Assembly (NCBI GenBank): GCA_023525975.1
Contig: CM042043.1
Location: 32,126,001 to 32,190,000 of the forward strand
DNA length: 64,000 nucleotides
Direction of reading: 5' to 3'
Origin: Smallanthus sonchifolius
Taxonomy: Eukaryota; Streptophyta; Magnoliopsida; Asterales; Asteraceae
Shown here in pieces: positions 1-12,005 of this stretch. The position numbers and the translations under genes are program-made. Positions within the stretch are counted from its first letter, which is position 1; each line of letters begins with the position of its first letter. The notes below the pieces were generated by a model that had not been told where the DNA came from, ran no database searches, and worked only from the letters and a program-made list of their open reading frames with translations.

Positions 1-1296
1 TCAGTCCAATTGTCAAAGCCACAACGATTCATGTGGTTCTCTCTTTGGCAGTTGCAAGAAATTGGTCTTTACGACAACTTGATGTTCAAAATGCTTTCTT
101 GCATGGTGACCTACATGAGACAGTTTATTTGCGCCAACCGCTGGATTTGTTGATCCAACTAAGCCAAATCATTTATGTCATTTGCACAAATCTTTGTATG
201 GCCTGAAACAGGCACCGAGGGCTTGGTTCCAACGCTTGTCTGGGGCTTTAAAGGATCAAAAATCGATCCTTCCCTCTTTATTTACTCATCTATAGGCACT
301 CTTCTATACATGCTTGTCTACGTTGATGATATAATTTTAACGGGGAACAGTTCAATAGCCATTGATAGCATAGTCAAGAATCTGAGTAACACATTTGCAG
401 TACAAGATATGGGTACCTTGTCTTATATTTAGGGTATTGAAGTCATTTCCATAGAATCCAATTTGGTTTTATCGCATAAAAAGTACATTCTGGAATTGTT
501 ACAAGGCAGATCTATCTCAATCCAAACCGGTTCACTCACCTTCCTTCACTTCAGTAAACCTGTCCCTTGGTGACAGTCCGCCTTTTGACAATCCAGTAAA
601 ATATCGGCAGGTTGTGGGGGCTTTGTAGTATCTTACTGTTACACGGTCTGACATAACTTTTGCAGTCAACAAAGTCTGTTAGTTTATGCAATCACCTACC
701 GAAAATCACTGGGCTTTAGCAAAAAGAATCCTTAGATATCTACAGGGAACCTTGACTCATGGACTTCTAATTCAACGGCCATCTGGATCCACTTTACATG
801 CCTCTACAGATGCTTATCATCGGTCTCTTACATGTTTCTATGATGCAGATTGGGCCGGTTGTCCTAATGACCGTCGATCCAACGGGGGCTTTGCCATCTA
901 TCTCGGCTCCAATCTTATCTCTTGGTCAACTAAGAAACAAAGAAATGTCTCTCGGTCATCAATCGAATCTGAATACAAAGCGCTAGCAGATATTGTTGCT
1001 GAACTCACTTGGCTTGAAGCCCTCTTAAGTGAACTTCACGTCCCTGTCAAATCTGCTCCTATCTTATGGTGTGACAACTTAGGAGCTACATACTTATCAG
1101 CAAATCCTATCTTCCATGCTCATACAAAGCATGTGGAGGTTGATTTTCATTTTGTCAGAGAAAATGTTGCTCAAAAGAAACTCTCCGTCCAATTCATATC
1201 TACACATGATCAGATAGCTGATATGTTTACCAAGCCTCTACCTTCAGAAAGATTTGTGACTCTACGGGACAAGCTACAACTCGTTTCCCGGCCTTA
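1..1296 (+). pseudogene. Ty1/copia C0: broken reverse transcriptase-RNase H (3' end of pol)
   Basis: This is the C-terminal part of a copia polyprotein, which copies element RNA into DNA. The RT motif LYGLKQAPRAWF is readable near 195-230, the catalytic YVDD lies at 319-330, and the RNase H part runs 686-1296 with WCDNLGA and KHVEVDFHF. The reading frame shifts near 245 and is stopped by TAG at 430-432, so the protein is dead. Upstream RT, integrase and gag lie outside the window. The stop at 1294-1296 is followed by a purine-rich stretch ending GAGGGGGAA, the expected polypurine tract before a 3' LTR. The copia class is certain; the lineage is not resolved. Confidence 0.9.
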
Positions 1297-1309
1297 GCTT
1301 GAGGGGGAA

Positions 1310-1430
1310 TATTAGACAAATATATATACTTTATTACATTAGAGGGATTAATGTGTAAATATGTTTCATATTCATATCTTTGTAATCATTTGTTATCATT
1401 CACAATAATACAATATAATTACCAAGATCA
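1310..1430 (+). repeat. Probable 3' LTR of copia C0 (about 121 bp)
   Basis: The stretch follows the polypurine tract GAGGGGGAA directly. It begins TATTAGACAAATATATA, where TG may have changed to TA, is AT-rich and ends in AAGATCA. The next base starts sequence that belongs to an LRR gene exon, which supports 1430 as the outer edge. The partner LTR and the other target-site copy lie left of the window, so length and ends are inferred. Confidence 0.6.
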
Positions 1431-1445
1431 ACTGTCAGATTACCA

Positions 1446-1663
1446 CCGTTGGCCATCTGGTGCAATGGTAGCCCCAATACTTCCCATAGTGGAGGTCTTT
1501 GGGTTCGAATCCTGCCCACAACAAAAAAAAAGGTATGTGGCCAGGTCAGGGGGTTTACCTAGTTGGGGGTTCCTCCTGTGATGGGTTGTCCTGAATGTTC
1601 TAGTTGTTACCCCGGGGAAACCCAATTATCCTATAATATCTAGGTGTTGTCATTAAAAAAAAA
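1446..1663 (+). mobile_element. tRNA-derived SINE, 218 bp, with 15-bp target duplication
   Basis: A pol III A box-like stretch (TGGTGCAATGGTAG) lies near 1458 and a perfect B box GGTTCGAATCC at about 1502-1512, as in tRNA-derived SINEs. The element ends in a poly-A tail near 1654-1663. It is flanked by 15-bp direct repeats at 1431-1445 and 1664-1678 (ACTGTCAGATTACCA and the same with one C/T change), the mark of LINE-driven retroposition. It has no coding capacity. It lies in an LRR exon, directly beside the outer end of copia C0. Confidence 0.88.
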
Positions 1664-1766
1664 ACTGTTAGATTACCAAATGATTCCGGAATGGTTCCTG
1701 TAAAGTTATTTGTAGAGACAAGGCTGCAAAAAAAACCATTTATCTTCAACAATTCAAAGATGCTAA

Positions 1767-2197
1767 TCTATACTACTTAATAAAAGAGTAAAATTATGGG
1801 ACACGTGTCACCTTCCGGTGCATTCTCTCATATTAAATACTATATTAAAAGAAAAATATTTTAAAATATTTAATAGCAATCTAATTATGGACACTTTTTA
1901 TTTAATTATGGATTGTTATTATATTATTAAACAAATGAATTTAATATGGATTACCATTTATTAATTACATAAAAAAATTAATACCAAGTTAAGAAAAATG
2001 TTTTAAAAATTAACTTAATATAATTTAAAACTGTCACGTTAAAGTAGACATATTTTGACAAGTGAATGTGTTAACAGACTACATTATATTTTATTCAACT
2101 CGTGTAATACACGAGTTTTTAGAAACGTAATTTTTTATTAATAATTATATAATATTATATTTATTTAACTCGTGTAATACACGGGATTATAACCTAG
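1767..2197 (+). mobile_element. Non-autonomous Helitron H1 (431 bp)
   Basis: It starts TCTATACTACTTAATAAA and ends with a small hairpin (CTCGTGT, AAT, ACACGGG with one G-T pair) followed about 10 nt later by CTAG. It lies between an A (1766) and a T (2198), the insertion rule for Helitrons, with no target duplication. It has no ORF. It sits in an intron of the LRR gene remnant. Its start resembles that of the Helitron at 43901. Confidence 0.75.
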
Positions 2198-2394
2198 TGT
2201 TATAAATAAAATAAAAAATTAAGTAAAAGATAAAATAAGTTTTCGACCAAGGTCAAGTAATCTTACAATCTTCTTAAGCGAGGAAGACGACCAAGATTTT
2301 GAGGAATTTGTAGAGTCAAAATGGTAACAAAAAGAAAAAGCAATGAAAGGACTCATATATGACAAGACTTGTCAGGTAAGGATCTTTATCTTAC
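2198..2394. other. AT-rich intron-like sequence
   Basis: No gene or repeat is recognised between the Helitron and the LRR exon. It may be remaining intron of the LRR gene, from which a repeat exon has been lost. Confidence 0.4.
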
Positions 2395-3212
2395 AGCTCC
2401 TCAAGTGTAAAAATATCACCTATTTCTTCGGGTATGGGCCCACTGATTCGGTTCCCCAAAAGGCTCCTGTGGAAAATAAAGTGTCAAAAGAGGAAATTCA
2501 TAGAGTTCCGGTCAAATAATAGAAGATTGAAGCAAAGAACAACTCTTACAAAATGCTAACACGAAGCTAACTGAAACGTGCTGGAATAGTGTCGTTTATG
2601 TAGTAGCGAGAAAGATCTCTGTGTATCACCTTGCATAATCAGCTTAATGAAAGTTTACATTTCTTGCAGATAAGGGAGATTTACAAATTCTTCAGGTAGA
2701 ACTCCTGCCAAATTGAGTCCTTTTAACTGGCTGCAATTTGGTACACGTATGGTTGATTGAAATCAATGAAATGTTAAATAAGAAAAATTAAATAATACTA
2801 GTAATAATAATAATGCATTCAGCAGTTTTCATCAACAACTTGCATTTTGTTTCACACTGGAAAACAACATATATATGTTCAAATGTGATCCGTTAGAACC
2901 AAAAGATCATATTTCAATGGTTCATTTTATTGTTCCATGATCAGAGACTAAAATGTTGTTCATTTAGTTCCAAAGTATTTAGTGGTTCTAATTGGACTCA
3001 TCTCTATACATACACACATATATATGTATAAAGACAGATTCATACATTGTTGATATGTGGCAAACAGTGCTGGTACAGTTGCAAGTTACATTGCTGCCAA
3101 ATTGCATTAGCCCTTGATTGTTTTGGGAAATTGTATTATTAAGCCCAAAACCTCTGCTGCATGAATCGCTAGCAACACACCAACCGCTATATTGTGGCTT
3201 TGTGGCTATCAA

Positions 3213-3548
3213 CTGCATAGTTTCAACTGTCACAAACAGAAAAAGAAATGTATGATTATATGTAAAAGTGTTTATGGTATCTTAATCATTGAGTAAATCA
3301 ACATACAAGAGCCCTATTTATATAAATCTAAGATATACATTGATAGCCGACACACAACACTTGATCCCACAACATGCAGCAGTTCAAGTTTTTCCTTTCC
3401 ATGCAAATTATTTCCTTTAGTTATTATCAATTTTTAATTGTTGGTTTTTGTATGCCTAGGACTATGCTACATGGATTTACTTTTTCAATTTCCACTCTAT
3501 GTAACTGACGACAGGGAAATGAAAATGGGTGGTTGAATTTGATTAAAG
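3213..3548. other. Sequence upstream of the LRR remnant, no gene seen
   Basis: AT-rich stretch left of copia C1. It may be intron or upstream sequence of the minus-strand LRR gene. I found no ORF or repeat in it. Confidence 0.4.
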
Positions 3549-3796
3549 TGTTGTCAATGATAACAGAGGAATTGGGTCAATGAGATTGTATTTTCTTGTA
3601 TTGCTTTCGAAGGAATAAGTACAATATTTATAGCCTATACAATTTAACTAAAAATGGAAATACAATTAAAGTGAATGGCTGGAAATTAGCCTTGAAAGGA
3701 ATTAGCTGTCGGTCTTGATTTGTAAACCTGTCAATTGCTTATTTTGGGAAATGATGGAGGCTGATACCAATAGTTTCTCAATCAAATATTTCAACA
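3549..3796 (-). repeat. 3' LTR of copia C1 (248 bp)
   Basis: Read on the minus strand it starts TGTTGAAATATTTG and ends TTGACAACA, giving the terminal inverted bases TGTTG/CAACA. The preceding minus-strand bases CTTGAAGGGGAA form the polypurine tract. The other LTR of C1 is not found right of the gag fragment at 43783, so the element is truncated there. Confidence 0.82.
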
Positions 3797-6694
3797 TTCC
3801 CCTTCAAGTTGAGTAGTGGGATTTTCAATACTTAACTTGTCAAGACAGTGATTGAAATTTTTTCCATTGACTGCCTTTGTCAATATGTATGCGAGTTGGT
3901 CTTCTGATCGGACAAACGGAAGTTCTATGATCCCGGTTTCAAGTTTCTCTTTGATGAAGTGTCTATCTACCTCAACGTGTTTTGTTCGGTCATGCTGAAC
4001 TGGATTTTCTGAAATCTGAATTGCTGCTTTATTGTCACACATGATTCAGCTGGTTTTGGTTGGAGGATACCCAATTTCAGTTAAGAGCTTCCATATCCAT
4101 AGTGTTTCTGCTAGACCTCGTGCTATTCCTCGAAAATCTGCTTCAGCACTTGAAAGGGATACCACCTTTTGTTTCTTGCTTCTCCATGTAACAAGATTCC
4201 CACCAACTAGGGTAAAGTAACCGGATGTTGATCTCTGATTTCCTTTATCTCCTTCCCAGTCAGCATCAGTATACACCTGAATTTCTAAATGTCCACTTGT
4301 TTTGAATAGAACTCCATGACCGGGTGTTCCTTTGAGGTATCTGATAATTCTCCATACGGCTTCCATGTGGGTAACTTGAGGTTGATGCATGAATTGGCTT
4401 ACTACCCCTACTGCGTAGGCTATATCTGGATGGGTATGTAAGAGGTAAATTAACTTTCCCACCATCCGTTGGTATTTCTCCTTGTCAGCCAGCTCAGCCC
4501 CTTCTTCCATATAAAGTTTTTGGTTCACCACCATAGGAGTATCCGTAGGTTTACAATCGATCATCCATGTTTCTGCTAGCAGGTCAAGGACGTATTTCTT
4601 TTGGCAAATGAAGATCCCTTTTTTAGACCTTAGTACTTCAATCCCAAGGAAGTATTTAAGTCTGCCCAAGTCTTTCATTTTGAATTCTTTGAATAAACTT
4701 GTCTTTAAATTTGCCATTTCTTCTTCATCGTTCCCTGTGATTATCATATCATCAACATAGATAATTAAGAAGGTTACGAGTTTATCCCTTCGTTTAAGGA
4801 ACAGAGTATGATCTGAATTACTCTGTTTAAAACCATATTTCTTCATAGCTAGAGTAAACCTGCCAAACCAGGCTCGGGGGGATTGTTTCAATCCATATAG
4901 GGATTTCTTCAGACGACACACTTCTTTAGGATTACAGTTTCCCGTGAATCCAGGAGGGGCTTCCATATAGACTTCTTCTTTAAGTTCCCCATGTAGGAAG
5001 GTATTTTTCATGTCGAGCTGTTGGAGTGGCCACCCATTATTTGCAACTATTGAGAAAAGAACCTTGATCATGTCAATTTTGGCTACTGGAGAAAAGGTCT
5101 CAGAGTAGTTGATCCCGTATGTTTGAGTGTACCCCTTGGCTACTAACCAGGCTTTGTATCTTTCAATAGTTCCATCCGGCTTGTGTTTTATAGTAAAGAC
5201 CTAACGACATCCCACCGGTTTTTTCCCATGTGGGAGGGTGCATTTTTCCTATGTATTGTTTCTCTTCAGTGCATCCATTTCAGTTTTCATTGCCTCTTTC
5301 CAGTCCTCTGACTCTAAAGCTTGCTCAATGGTAGTTGGAATTTCTTTAGAATATAGAGATGTGGTAAAGTCATGGGCTTCTGTTGGCAATTTTCCTCTGG
5401 CTATGTTTTCCATTGGGTATCTTGAACTCTGGGCCTCCTTTTTAGGAGAGTAACTTTTTGGAGGGACTCCTCTATTAGTTCTTGGAGGAAGGACATATTT
5501 GGTTGGTGCAGCTTCTGTTTGATTTTCCTGTTTATCCTGTAAGGACGGCTCTGTCTCATTGTTAGATGAGTCAGAATTGACAATATTCTCATGTGTTTGG
5601 AAATTAGTGGACGAATTAAAAGAAGCGGGATAATCAACATGCTCGTGAGTTTCAGAACTACTTACCTCGGACTTCAGGTTGGGGAGATCATTGTTAGCAA
5701 TACTGATTGTTGGTGTCGTGGATTGTGATAGTGACTAGGTTTGGGTACTGTGATTAACTTCTTCTGATGATGGCATCCATTTCAACCAACTCACTGTGTC
5801 ACTGTAATCTATTTCCCCTAGACTAGTGTGTTAGGAGTTGTAGAAGTATTCAGTTTCAAGAAAGTCACAGTTCATAGTAGTGAACATGTGACGTCTTTTC
5901 GGACTATAACACCGGTATCCTTGTTGGTTGACTCCATAACCCACAAATACACATTTTTCAGCACATAGGTCAAGTTTGGAACGTTCTGTTTTGGGTATGT
6001 GAACAAAAACAGAACTACCAAATACACAAGGTTCGAGGGTAAGTGTAGAAGGAGGTTTATGGAATTATACAGTACTTGAAGATGGGTTTTGAGGTCAAGA
6101 GCTTTAGTTGGGAGACGATTTATAAGATAGGTTGTTGTGACAAGAGCTTCAGGCCAAAAAGATTTCGGAACTTGGGAATCAATCATGAAGGCACGGGTTA
6201 TCTCTAGAAGAATGCAGTTTTTCCTCTCGGACACACCATTTTGTTCGGGTGTATGAGGACATGAGGTTTGATGAATTATCCCCCTTTCTTGACAAAACTG
6301 TTTCAAGGAGGTGTTCACAAATTCTCCTCCATTATCATATCTTAGAATTTGTATATCGCTTTTGAATTGGGTTTTAATCATGGTAGAAAACATAGAGAAT
6401 TTTTCAAACACTTCGGACTTATTTGTCAAGAGATAAGTCCAAGTCATGCGTGTACAATCATCAATAAAGAGCAAGAAATATCAAAAGTTTTGCCCTCTCC
6501 CCCCCCCCTCAACTTTTTCCGGTCCCCACACATCTGAATGAATTAATGAAAACGGAAAATCAACCTTAGTATTATTTGGTTTGAAGGTATGTCTATGACT
6601 CTTGGCTAAAACACACGTCTCACAACTTAAGACTTTATTTGAAGGAAATAATTCAGGAAATAAACGATGCAAGTAGCCGGTGGATGGATGTCCC
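3797..6694 (-). pseudogene. Ty1/copia C1, 3' half: integrase, RT and RNase H, broken
   Basis: Reading from right to left: the end of the GAG-pre-integrase region (GHPSTGYLHRLFPELF, about 6690), the first integrase Asp in IHSDVWGP, a frame break at the C-run near 6500, then integrase with RYDNGGEF and NGVSERKN (6474-5872). RT follows from 5071 with QLDMKNTFLHGEL, LYGLKQSPRAWF and YVDDMIITGND, then RNase H with YTDADWEGD and a one-base break near 4044. RNase H ends at 3791. The 5200-5870 linker is broken by stops. The N-terminal half of this element is not missing: it continues at 42755, on the far side of a 36-kb insertion. Confidence 0.9.
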
Positions 6695-6734
6695 TGATGT
6701 AATGTCAAATGTCCCATGTTTAAGAGTCGGTTTT
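6695..6734 (+). repeat. 5' LTR of element A, first 40 bp
   Basis: It begins with TGATG and runs to the E2 insertion point. The same sequence from base 11 on (TCAAATGTCCCATG) recurs unbroken at 25667, where it runs straight into the sequence found here at 16826. This proves that 6735-16822 is an insertion. Confidence 0.85.
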
Positions 6735-9051
6735 TGTCACACCCCGATCGATGGCGGATTCATCGAGGCGGACAATGGAATGATTGTTCATAATCACATG
6801 ATGACTAAAATGTTGCATAATTCATTAGTTAAATTTAAAGACAACATAGATCCAAATACAATACATTACAAATAATCTAGTCTAGTTCAAAACATTGATT
6901 TATTTAACTAGGTCCATAGTTCTTAAGTGGAGAAATCTTCGGCAAGTAGTCACATATCCAAACCTGAAACATCATGTAAATCAAGTGTCAACTAAAAAGT
7001 TGGTGAGTACATAGGTTTAGTAATTCCGGTAAATAGTAGTTGTAAATCGTTTTGCAACTCATCGTTTATCTTGTTAAACATAGTATATATGATGTATCAT
7101 TTATTTAATCACAATTCAAACCGAGTTTGACGCGCTTGAACAGAGCACAACAGCTAAGTCCGGTATGTTTGAATATAGTTACCCACTATATCCGATATGT
7201 TTGAATATAACACGCGGTTATATCCGAGTATGCAGTAATAAACACCCTAACCGGGTGGGCTGGTCAGGCACAATAGATCTATCAATATTACAGTTGGTTG
7301 TCTTGTGTTTAAATGTATGTACATCCAAAGAATAAGCAATGTGAGTAGCATGTATAATGTTTCACCCCAAAACGTATAAAAATGTAAAATAGGGGCTATG
7401 TAACTCACCTTGCAAGCGGGTATTTTTTCACGCGTGTAGGTGATAAAGATGTTGGAGTCTAAGCACGTTGGAACCCTATGTAAATAAATGGGTATTATTG
7501 TATGTTTACATGTGCGTATTAGTATTTAATCGTGTATAGGTTTATAATAACATTTCTTAGTGTTATTTGCATAAAATTTGGTCCAGATTTACTTGAAATT
7601 ACTGATTTGATCGAAACTGTTACAGTTGTGACAGGTATCGAAACTGTGTTCAATCGAAACTACTAGTTTCGATTGACCATTTACAAGTGATACACAGAAC
7701 TGTCGAAACTACCATTTATCGAAACTACTAGTTTCGATTGATCATTTATAAGTGATACACAGGCTGTCGAAACTACCATCTATCGAAACTACTAGTTTCG
7801 ATTGATCATTTATAAGTGATACACAGGCTGTCGAAACTACCATCTATCGAAACTACTAGTTTCGATTGACCATTTATTCAATCGAAACTAAGTAGTTTCG
7901 ATGGCCCAGACTTTAGAAAATAGAACAGTAATTTTTCAGAACAATAGTTTGTCCGGTAATCGATGGTTTGGAGTCGTGACTTCGATTGGTTCAGCTTGCC
8001 ATATGATAACAGATGGTAAAGAAACGAAGTTGAGGATTCTTACGTGGTCGCAAAGGGGCTGGACGGCAGAGTCTTAAATCCGAGAATGTCCAGAATGAGA
8101 GTCGAGGTTCTGGGTGGGATTAGCCTCTACAACCTTGTTAACAGCTTCACACAGAGATGGCGATTGTAATGGTGCCTTCAATTTGGAGTGAGATTGGGTG
8201 GAGGAGGGGCAGCGAGCTCGTGCAGGTGCGGTAATGGCTTTTTATAGCCGAGTTCGTTTCTTATGACAGAGCGTGCAATTGGGCACGTCCCGACACTCAT
8301 CAGGACGAGACGAAGCTAACAAGCTACTAAATACGCGTGGAGGTTGACTGTCGGGGCCGAATTTGTGGCGTGGGGTTTCGGCCACAAACACGATCGAACT
8401 TTCAGTATGTCGGGGAGACCAATTGGTCGGGGGCTATTGATCGCGTGGGGACGACGAGGTCAGGGAGACCAAATTCGGTTGTCGAGGTGCAGGGAACAGG
8501 CGTGTCGAGGAGTCGCCGGAGAAAAGCTCGGACCGCCGGACAGCGAAGGGGGGTGACCGGAAAGTCGAATAGAGATTTGGCAGGAATGGTCCCTGAAGTT
8601 TGTTTTTGTATTAAAATAGTCCCTGAGATAATTACGGATGAGTCCTTGTAGTTTTATTTGTACAGAAATAGTCCCTCAACTGATTTTAGCTTAAAACCTT
8701 TTAGTTTGAAAAGTTTCAAAACAACTCCTTAACTTTTATAAAAATAATTAATTTAATTTCTCTTAATTTTTAAATATATCTTATAAACTTATATTATTAT
8801 TATAAATATATTTTTATAAAAGTTAATTATTATTTAGATAGATTATCATATTTATGTTATGAACCTTTTAAATTTAGATTTATATAAAATTTTATTTAAG
8901 TTTAAAACTTATAAAATTTTGATTATTTTAAATCCATAAAATAAATTTATATATATATATTTTGTAAACAAAAACACTTGCATTTCATTTAATAGAAAAT
9001 GATTACATGATATATATTACAAATGCGTGAATAAAAATCCGAAATGTCACA
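6735..9051 (-). repeat. 3' LTR of E2 (2317 bp)
   Basis: It is a near copy of 14473-16822 and borders the end of integrase through the polypurine tract. It carries a hairpin-repeat array at 7650-7915 and lacks a 29-nt stretch present at 15075-15103 in the other LTR. Apparent ORFs at 8337-8651 are LTR sequence without protein features. It also holds phrases such as 'ggtccctgaag' and 'agtccctgagat' in a loosely repeated pattern at 8580-8690. Confidence 0.88.
7650..7915. repeat. Hairpin-forming tandem repeat in E2 LTR, four units of about 65 bp
   Basis: Each unit holds a perfect inverted repeat: arms ATCGAAACTA and TAGTTTCGAT around a single C. Copies start at 7653, 7718, 7782 and 7846. A fifth, altered palindrome follows at about 7888. 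Spacers contain CATTTATAAGTGATACACAG. The right LTR has the same array at 15415-15670. Confidence 0.9.
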
Positions 9052-9089
9052 GTCTCCCTATGTTAAAGGAATTTCGCCCCGAAATTCAA

Positions 9090-10859
9090 CTAGCGGAGGC
9101 TATGAAAAAGATGCGGATACTTGGTCCTCATTTGGTCTTCACGTTCCCAAGTGAACTCGAGTCCACGTTTAGACTCCCAACGGACCTTGACAATGGGGAT
9201 GCGGCTACGCTTTAGTTTCTTGACTTCTCGGTCCATGATTTCCACGGGTTTTTCAACAAAGTGCATTTTCTCGTCAATACGCATTTCATCAAAAGGGATG
9301 TGGAGATTTTCGTCGGCTAGACACTTTTTCAAATTAGATACATGAAAGGTCGGATGAACGTTGTTGAGTTCTGAAGGAAGATCGAGTTTGTAGGCCACTT
9401 TTCCTACCATTTCAAGTATCTTGAATGGACCCACATATCGAGGTGCAAGTTTTCCTTTCTTTCCAAATCGGACTACGCCTTTCCAAGGTGATACTTTTAG
9501 GAGTACCATATCCCCAACTTGAAATTCCAAGGGTTTTCGTCTATTATCGGCATAGCTCTTTTGCCGACTCCTTGTTACTCGAATGTTGTCACGGATAAGA
9601 GAGATTTTATCAGTGGTCTCTTGGATAAGCTCGGGACCGGTGATTTGTGCTTCACCAATTTCGTTCCAACAAATCGGTGAACGGCATTTCCGTCCATAAA
9701 GAGCTTCAAACGGTGCCATGTTAATACTTGTGTGGTAGCTGTTGTTGTAGGAAAATTCGATCAGTGGTAGGTGATAATCCCAATTGCCACCAAAGTCAAT
9801 GACACAAGCTCTAAGCATATCCTCAAGAGTTTGGATTGTTCGTTCGGTTTGTCCATTAGTTTGAGGATGGTAAGCCGTACTTAAATCCAAACGAGTACAA
9901 AGTGCTGATTGCAATGATTGCCAAAATCGGGAAGTAAAACGCGAATCACGATCGGAGATGATGTTCAAAGGGATTCCGTGACGACTTACGATCTCATCAA
10001 CGTAGATCCGAGCCAATTTCTCGATTCGATAGTCCTCACGAATAGGCAAGAAATGAGCAGACTTTGTAAGTCGGTCGATAATAACCCAAATACTATCGTG
10101 CCCACTAGAAGTGCGTGGAAGTTTGGTGATGAAGTCCATAGCGAGGTTCTCCCACTTCCACATGGGAATTTCTGGTTGTTCGAGGAGTCCGGAAGGCTTT
10201 TGGTGTTCGGCCTTCACTTTAGAACAAGTTAGGCATTTTGCCACAAAGAGGGCAATATCCTTTTTCATGTCGGGCCACCAATATTGCTGACGGAGACCCA
10301 TGTACATCTTATCAGCTCCGGGATGTACCGAATATCGAGTTTTGTGGGACTCGTTCATCAAAAATATACGAAGGTCGTCGCGATCGGGAACCCAGATACG
10401 GTCCAAGTAAGACAATAGACCGTTGGCTTTGGTTTCTAGCAAGAGTTCTACGCCACATGTCATCTCATGATACATGTTTCCCTCTGTAACCGAGGTGTGT
10501 TGTGCATTGAGAATACGGGCTTGGATATTGTTATGAATATGAACACTATGAAGCATGATACGTTCTTTACGACTCAAGGCATCGGCTACAACGTTTGCTT
10601 TGCCGGGGTGGTAGCGGATCTCGCAGTCGTAGTCGTTTAGAAGTTCAACCCATCGTCGTTGCCTCATATTAAGCTCTTTTTGATTGAAAATATGTTGGAG
10701 ACTTTTGTGGTCGGTGAAAACCACGCATTTGGTGCCATATAGATAGTGTCTCCAAATTTTAAAGGTGAAAACGACAGCACCAAGCTCGAGATCATGGGTC
10801 GTATAGTTCTTCTCATGGACTTTGAGTTGACGTGATGCGTATGCAATTACTTGACCTCG
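9090..10859 (-). pseudogene. E2 pol, 3' part: RNase H, integrase and chromodomain-like tail
   Basis: Downstream of a TAA at 10860-10862 the frame stays open to 9090. RNase H has HDLELGAVVF and FTDHKSLQHIF. Integrase has the zinc-binding HHCC region (HPGADKMY, CLTCSKV), the catalytic Asp in AMDFITKLP, Asp in IISDRDSRF and Glu in QTERTIQTLEDM. The tail (EIMDREVKKLKRSRIPIVKV and RWESKRGLEFTWERED) fits the chromodomain-like end of Tekay/Del chromoviruses, thought to guide integration to heterochromatin. The only lesion in this stretch is the stop at its upstream edge. Confidence 0.9.
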
Positions 10860-12005
10860 TTACATAAGAACACAACCAAGACCTTGGTTGGATGCATCAC
10901 AATAAACGACAAAGTCGTCATTAGCACTAGGAAGAGTTAGAATAGGAGCATTGCAGAGCTTGTGCTTTAGAGTTTGGAAAGCTTCCTCTTGCTTGGGTCC
11001 CCAATCGTAGTGCTTACCTTTGTGAGTCAAGGCAGTGAGAGGGACCGTAATCTTGGAGAAATTTGAGATGAAACGACGATAGTAACCTGCTAGTCCAAGG
11101 AATGAACGAATCTCGGTAGGAGTCTTAGGAGTACTCCAATTCTTTACCGCCTCGATCTTTGCCGGGTCCACATGAATTCCCTTATCGTTGACTATGTGTC
11201 CCAAAAATTGAACCTCTTTTAGCCAGAATTCACACTTAGAGAGTTTGGCGTATAGTTGTTCTTTCTTTAAGAGTTCTAAGATCAAACGAAGATGTTGTTC
11301 ATGTTCCGCTTTTGTTTTAGAATAGATGAGGATGTCGTCAATGAAAACGATCACGAACTTGTCCAAATAAGGTTTGCATACACGGTTCATGAGGTCTATG
11401 AAGACCGCAGGTGCATTAGTCAAACCGAATGGCATGACCATGAACTCGTAGTGACCGTACCTAGTCCGAAAGGCAGTCTTCGAAATGTCTTCATCGAGAA
11501 CACGAAGTTGATGGTACCCGGAGCGAAGGTCAATCTTGGAGAAACATGTTGAACCTTGAAGCTGATCGAAAAGATCGTCGATACGGGGTAAAGGATAACG
11601 GTTCTTAATTGTAAGCTTGTTGAGTTCACGATAATCGATGCACATTCGAAACAATCCATCCTTTTTCTTTACGAACAGTACGGGAGCACCCCAAGGTGAA
11701 TGGCTCGGGCGGATGAATCCTTTGGATGAGAGTTCTTGTAATTGACTTGCAAGCTCTTGCATTTCGGAAGGTGCAAGACGATAGGGGGCTTTTGCCACGG
11801 GAGTTGCTCCAGGCACAAGGTCAATACAGAACTCCACTTGTCTAGGAGGAGGAAGACCGGGTAAATCCTCAGGGAATACCTCGAGAAAGTCTCGAATGAT
11901 CGGAATATCTTGCAATTTCTTACCCTTGTCTTTCGTGTCAACTACGTGGGCCAAGAAAGCAACGTACTTTTTCCGCAAGTACTTTTGTGCTAATGTGCAA
12001 GACAT
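10860..12005 (-). pseudogene. E2 pol, 5' part: reverse transcriptase
   Basis: The 381 codons hold the RT core: FRMCIDYRELNKLTIKNRYP, PRIDDLFDQLQG, DLRSGYHQLRV, MPFGLTNAPAVF and the catalytic FIDDILIYS. The start of RNase H follows (VVYCDASNQGLG). The frame joins gag-pro by a one-base shift around 11990-12005 and ends in TAA at 10860-10862, where the family has an open codon. A shift at this border is not usual for Tekay elements, so I read it as damage. Confidence 0.92.

Larger units (their letters stand above)
1664..3212 (-). pseudogene. LRR receptor-like kinase gene remnant (ectodomain exons only)
   Basis: Four exon-like blocks on the minus strand match the extracellular part of plant LRR receptor kinases of the type with one 72-nt exon per repeat (LRR-VIII-like). 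Block 3212-3046 reads as the N-terminal cap (SNVTCNCTSTVCHIST) with a GTATG donor. Block 2730-2659 is exactly 72 nt (LKGLNLAGVLPEEFVNLPYL) with CAG acceptor and GTAAAC donor. Block 2466-2395 is also 72 nt (GNRISGPIPEEIGD). Block 1723-1664 reads NNFTGTIPESFGNL, then is cut by the SINE and copia C0. At least two expected repeat exons are missing, a Helitron fills one intron, and the kinase part would lie left of the window. Whether any intact copy is expressed cannot be seen. Confidence 0.78.

Noticed and set aside
8337..8651. 104-codon ORF, also at 16103-16417
   Set aside because: Both copies lie at the same place in the two LTRs of E2. They match because the LTRs match, and no protein feature is seen.
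11292..11552. Plus-strand ORFs across E2 (also 9918-10489, 12155-12871, 13083-13268)
   Set aside because: They are shadows of the minus-strand gag-pol; no motif in these frames.
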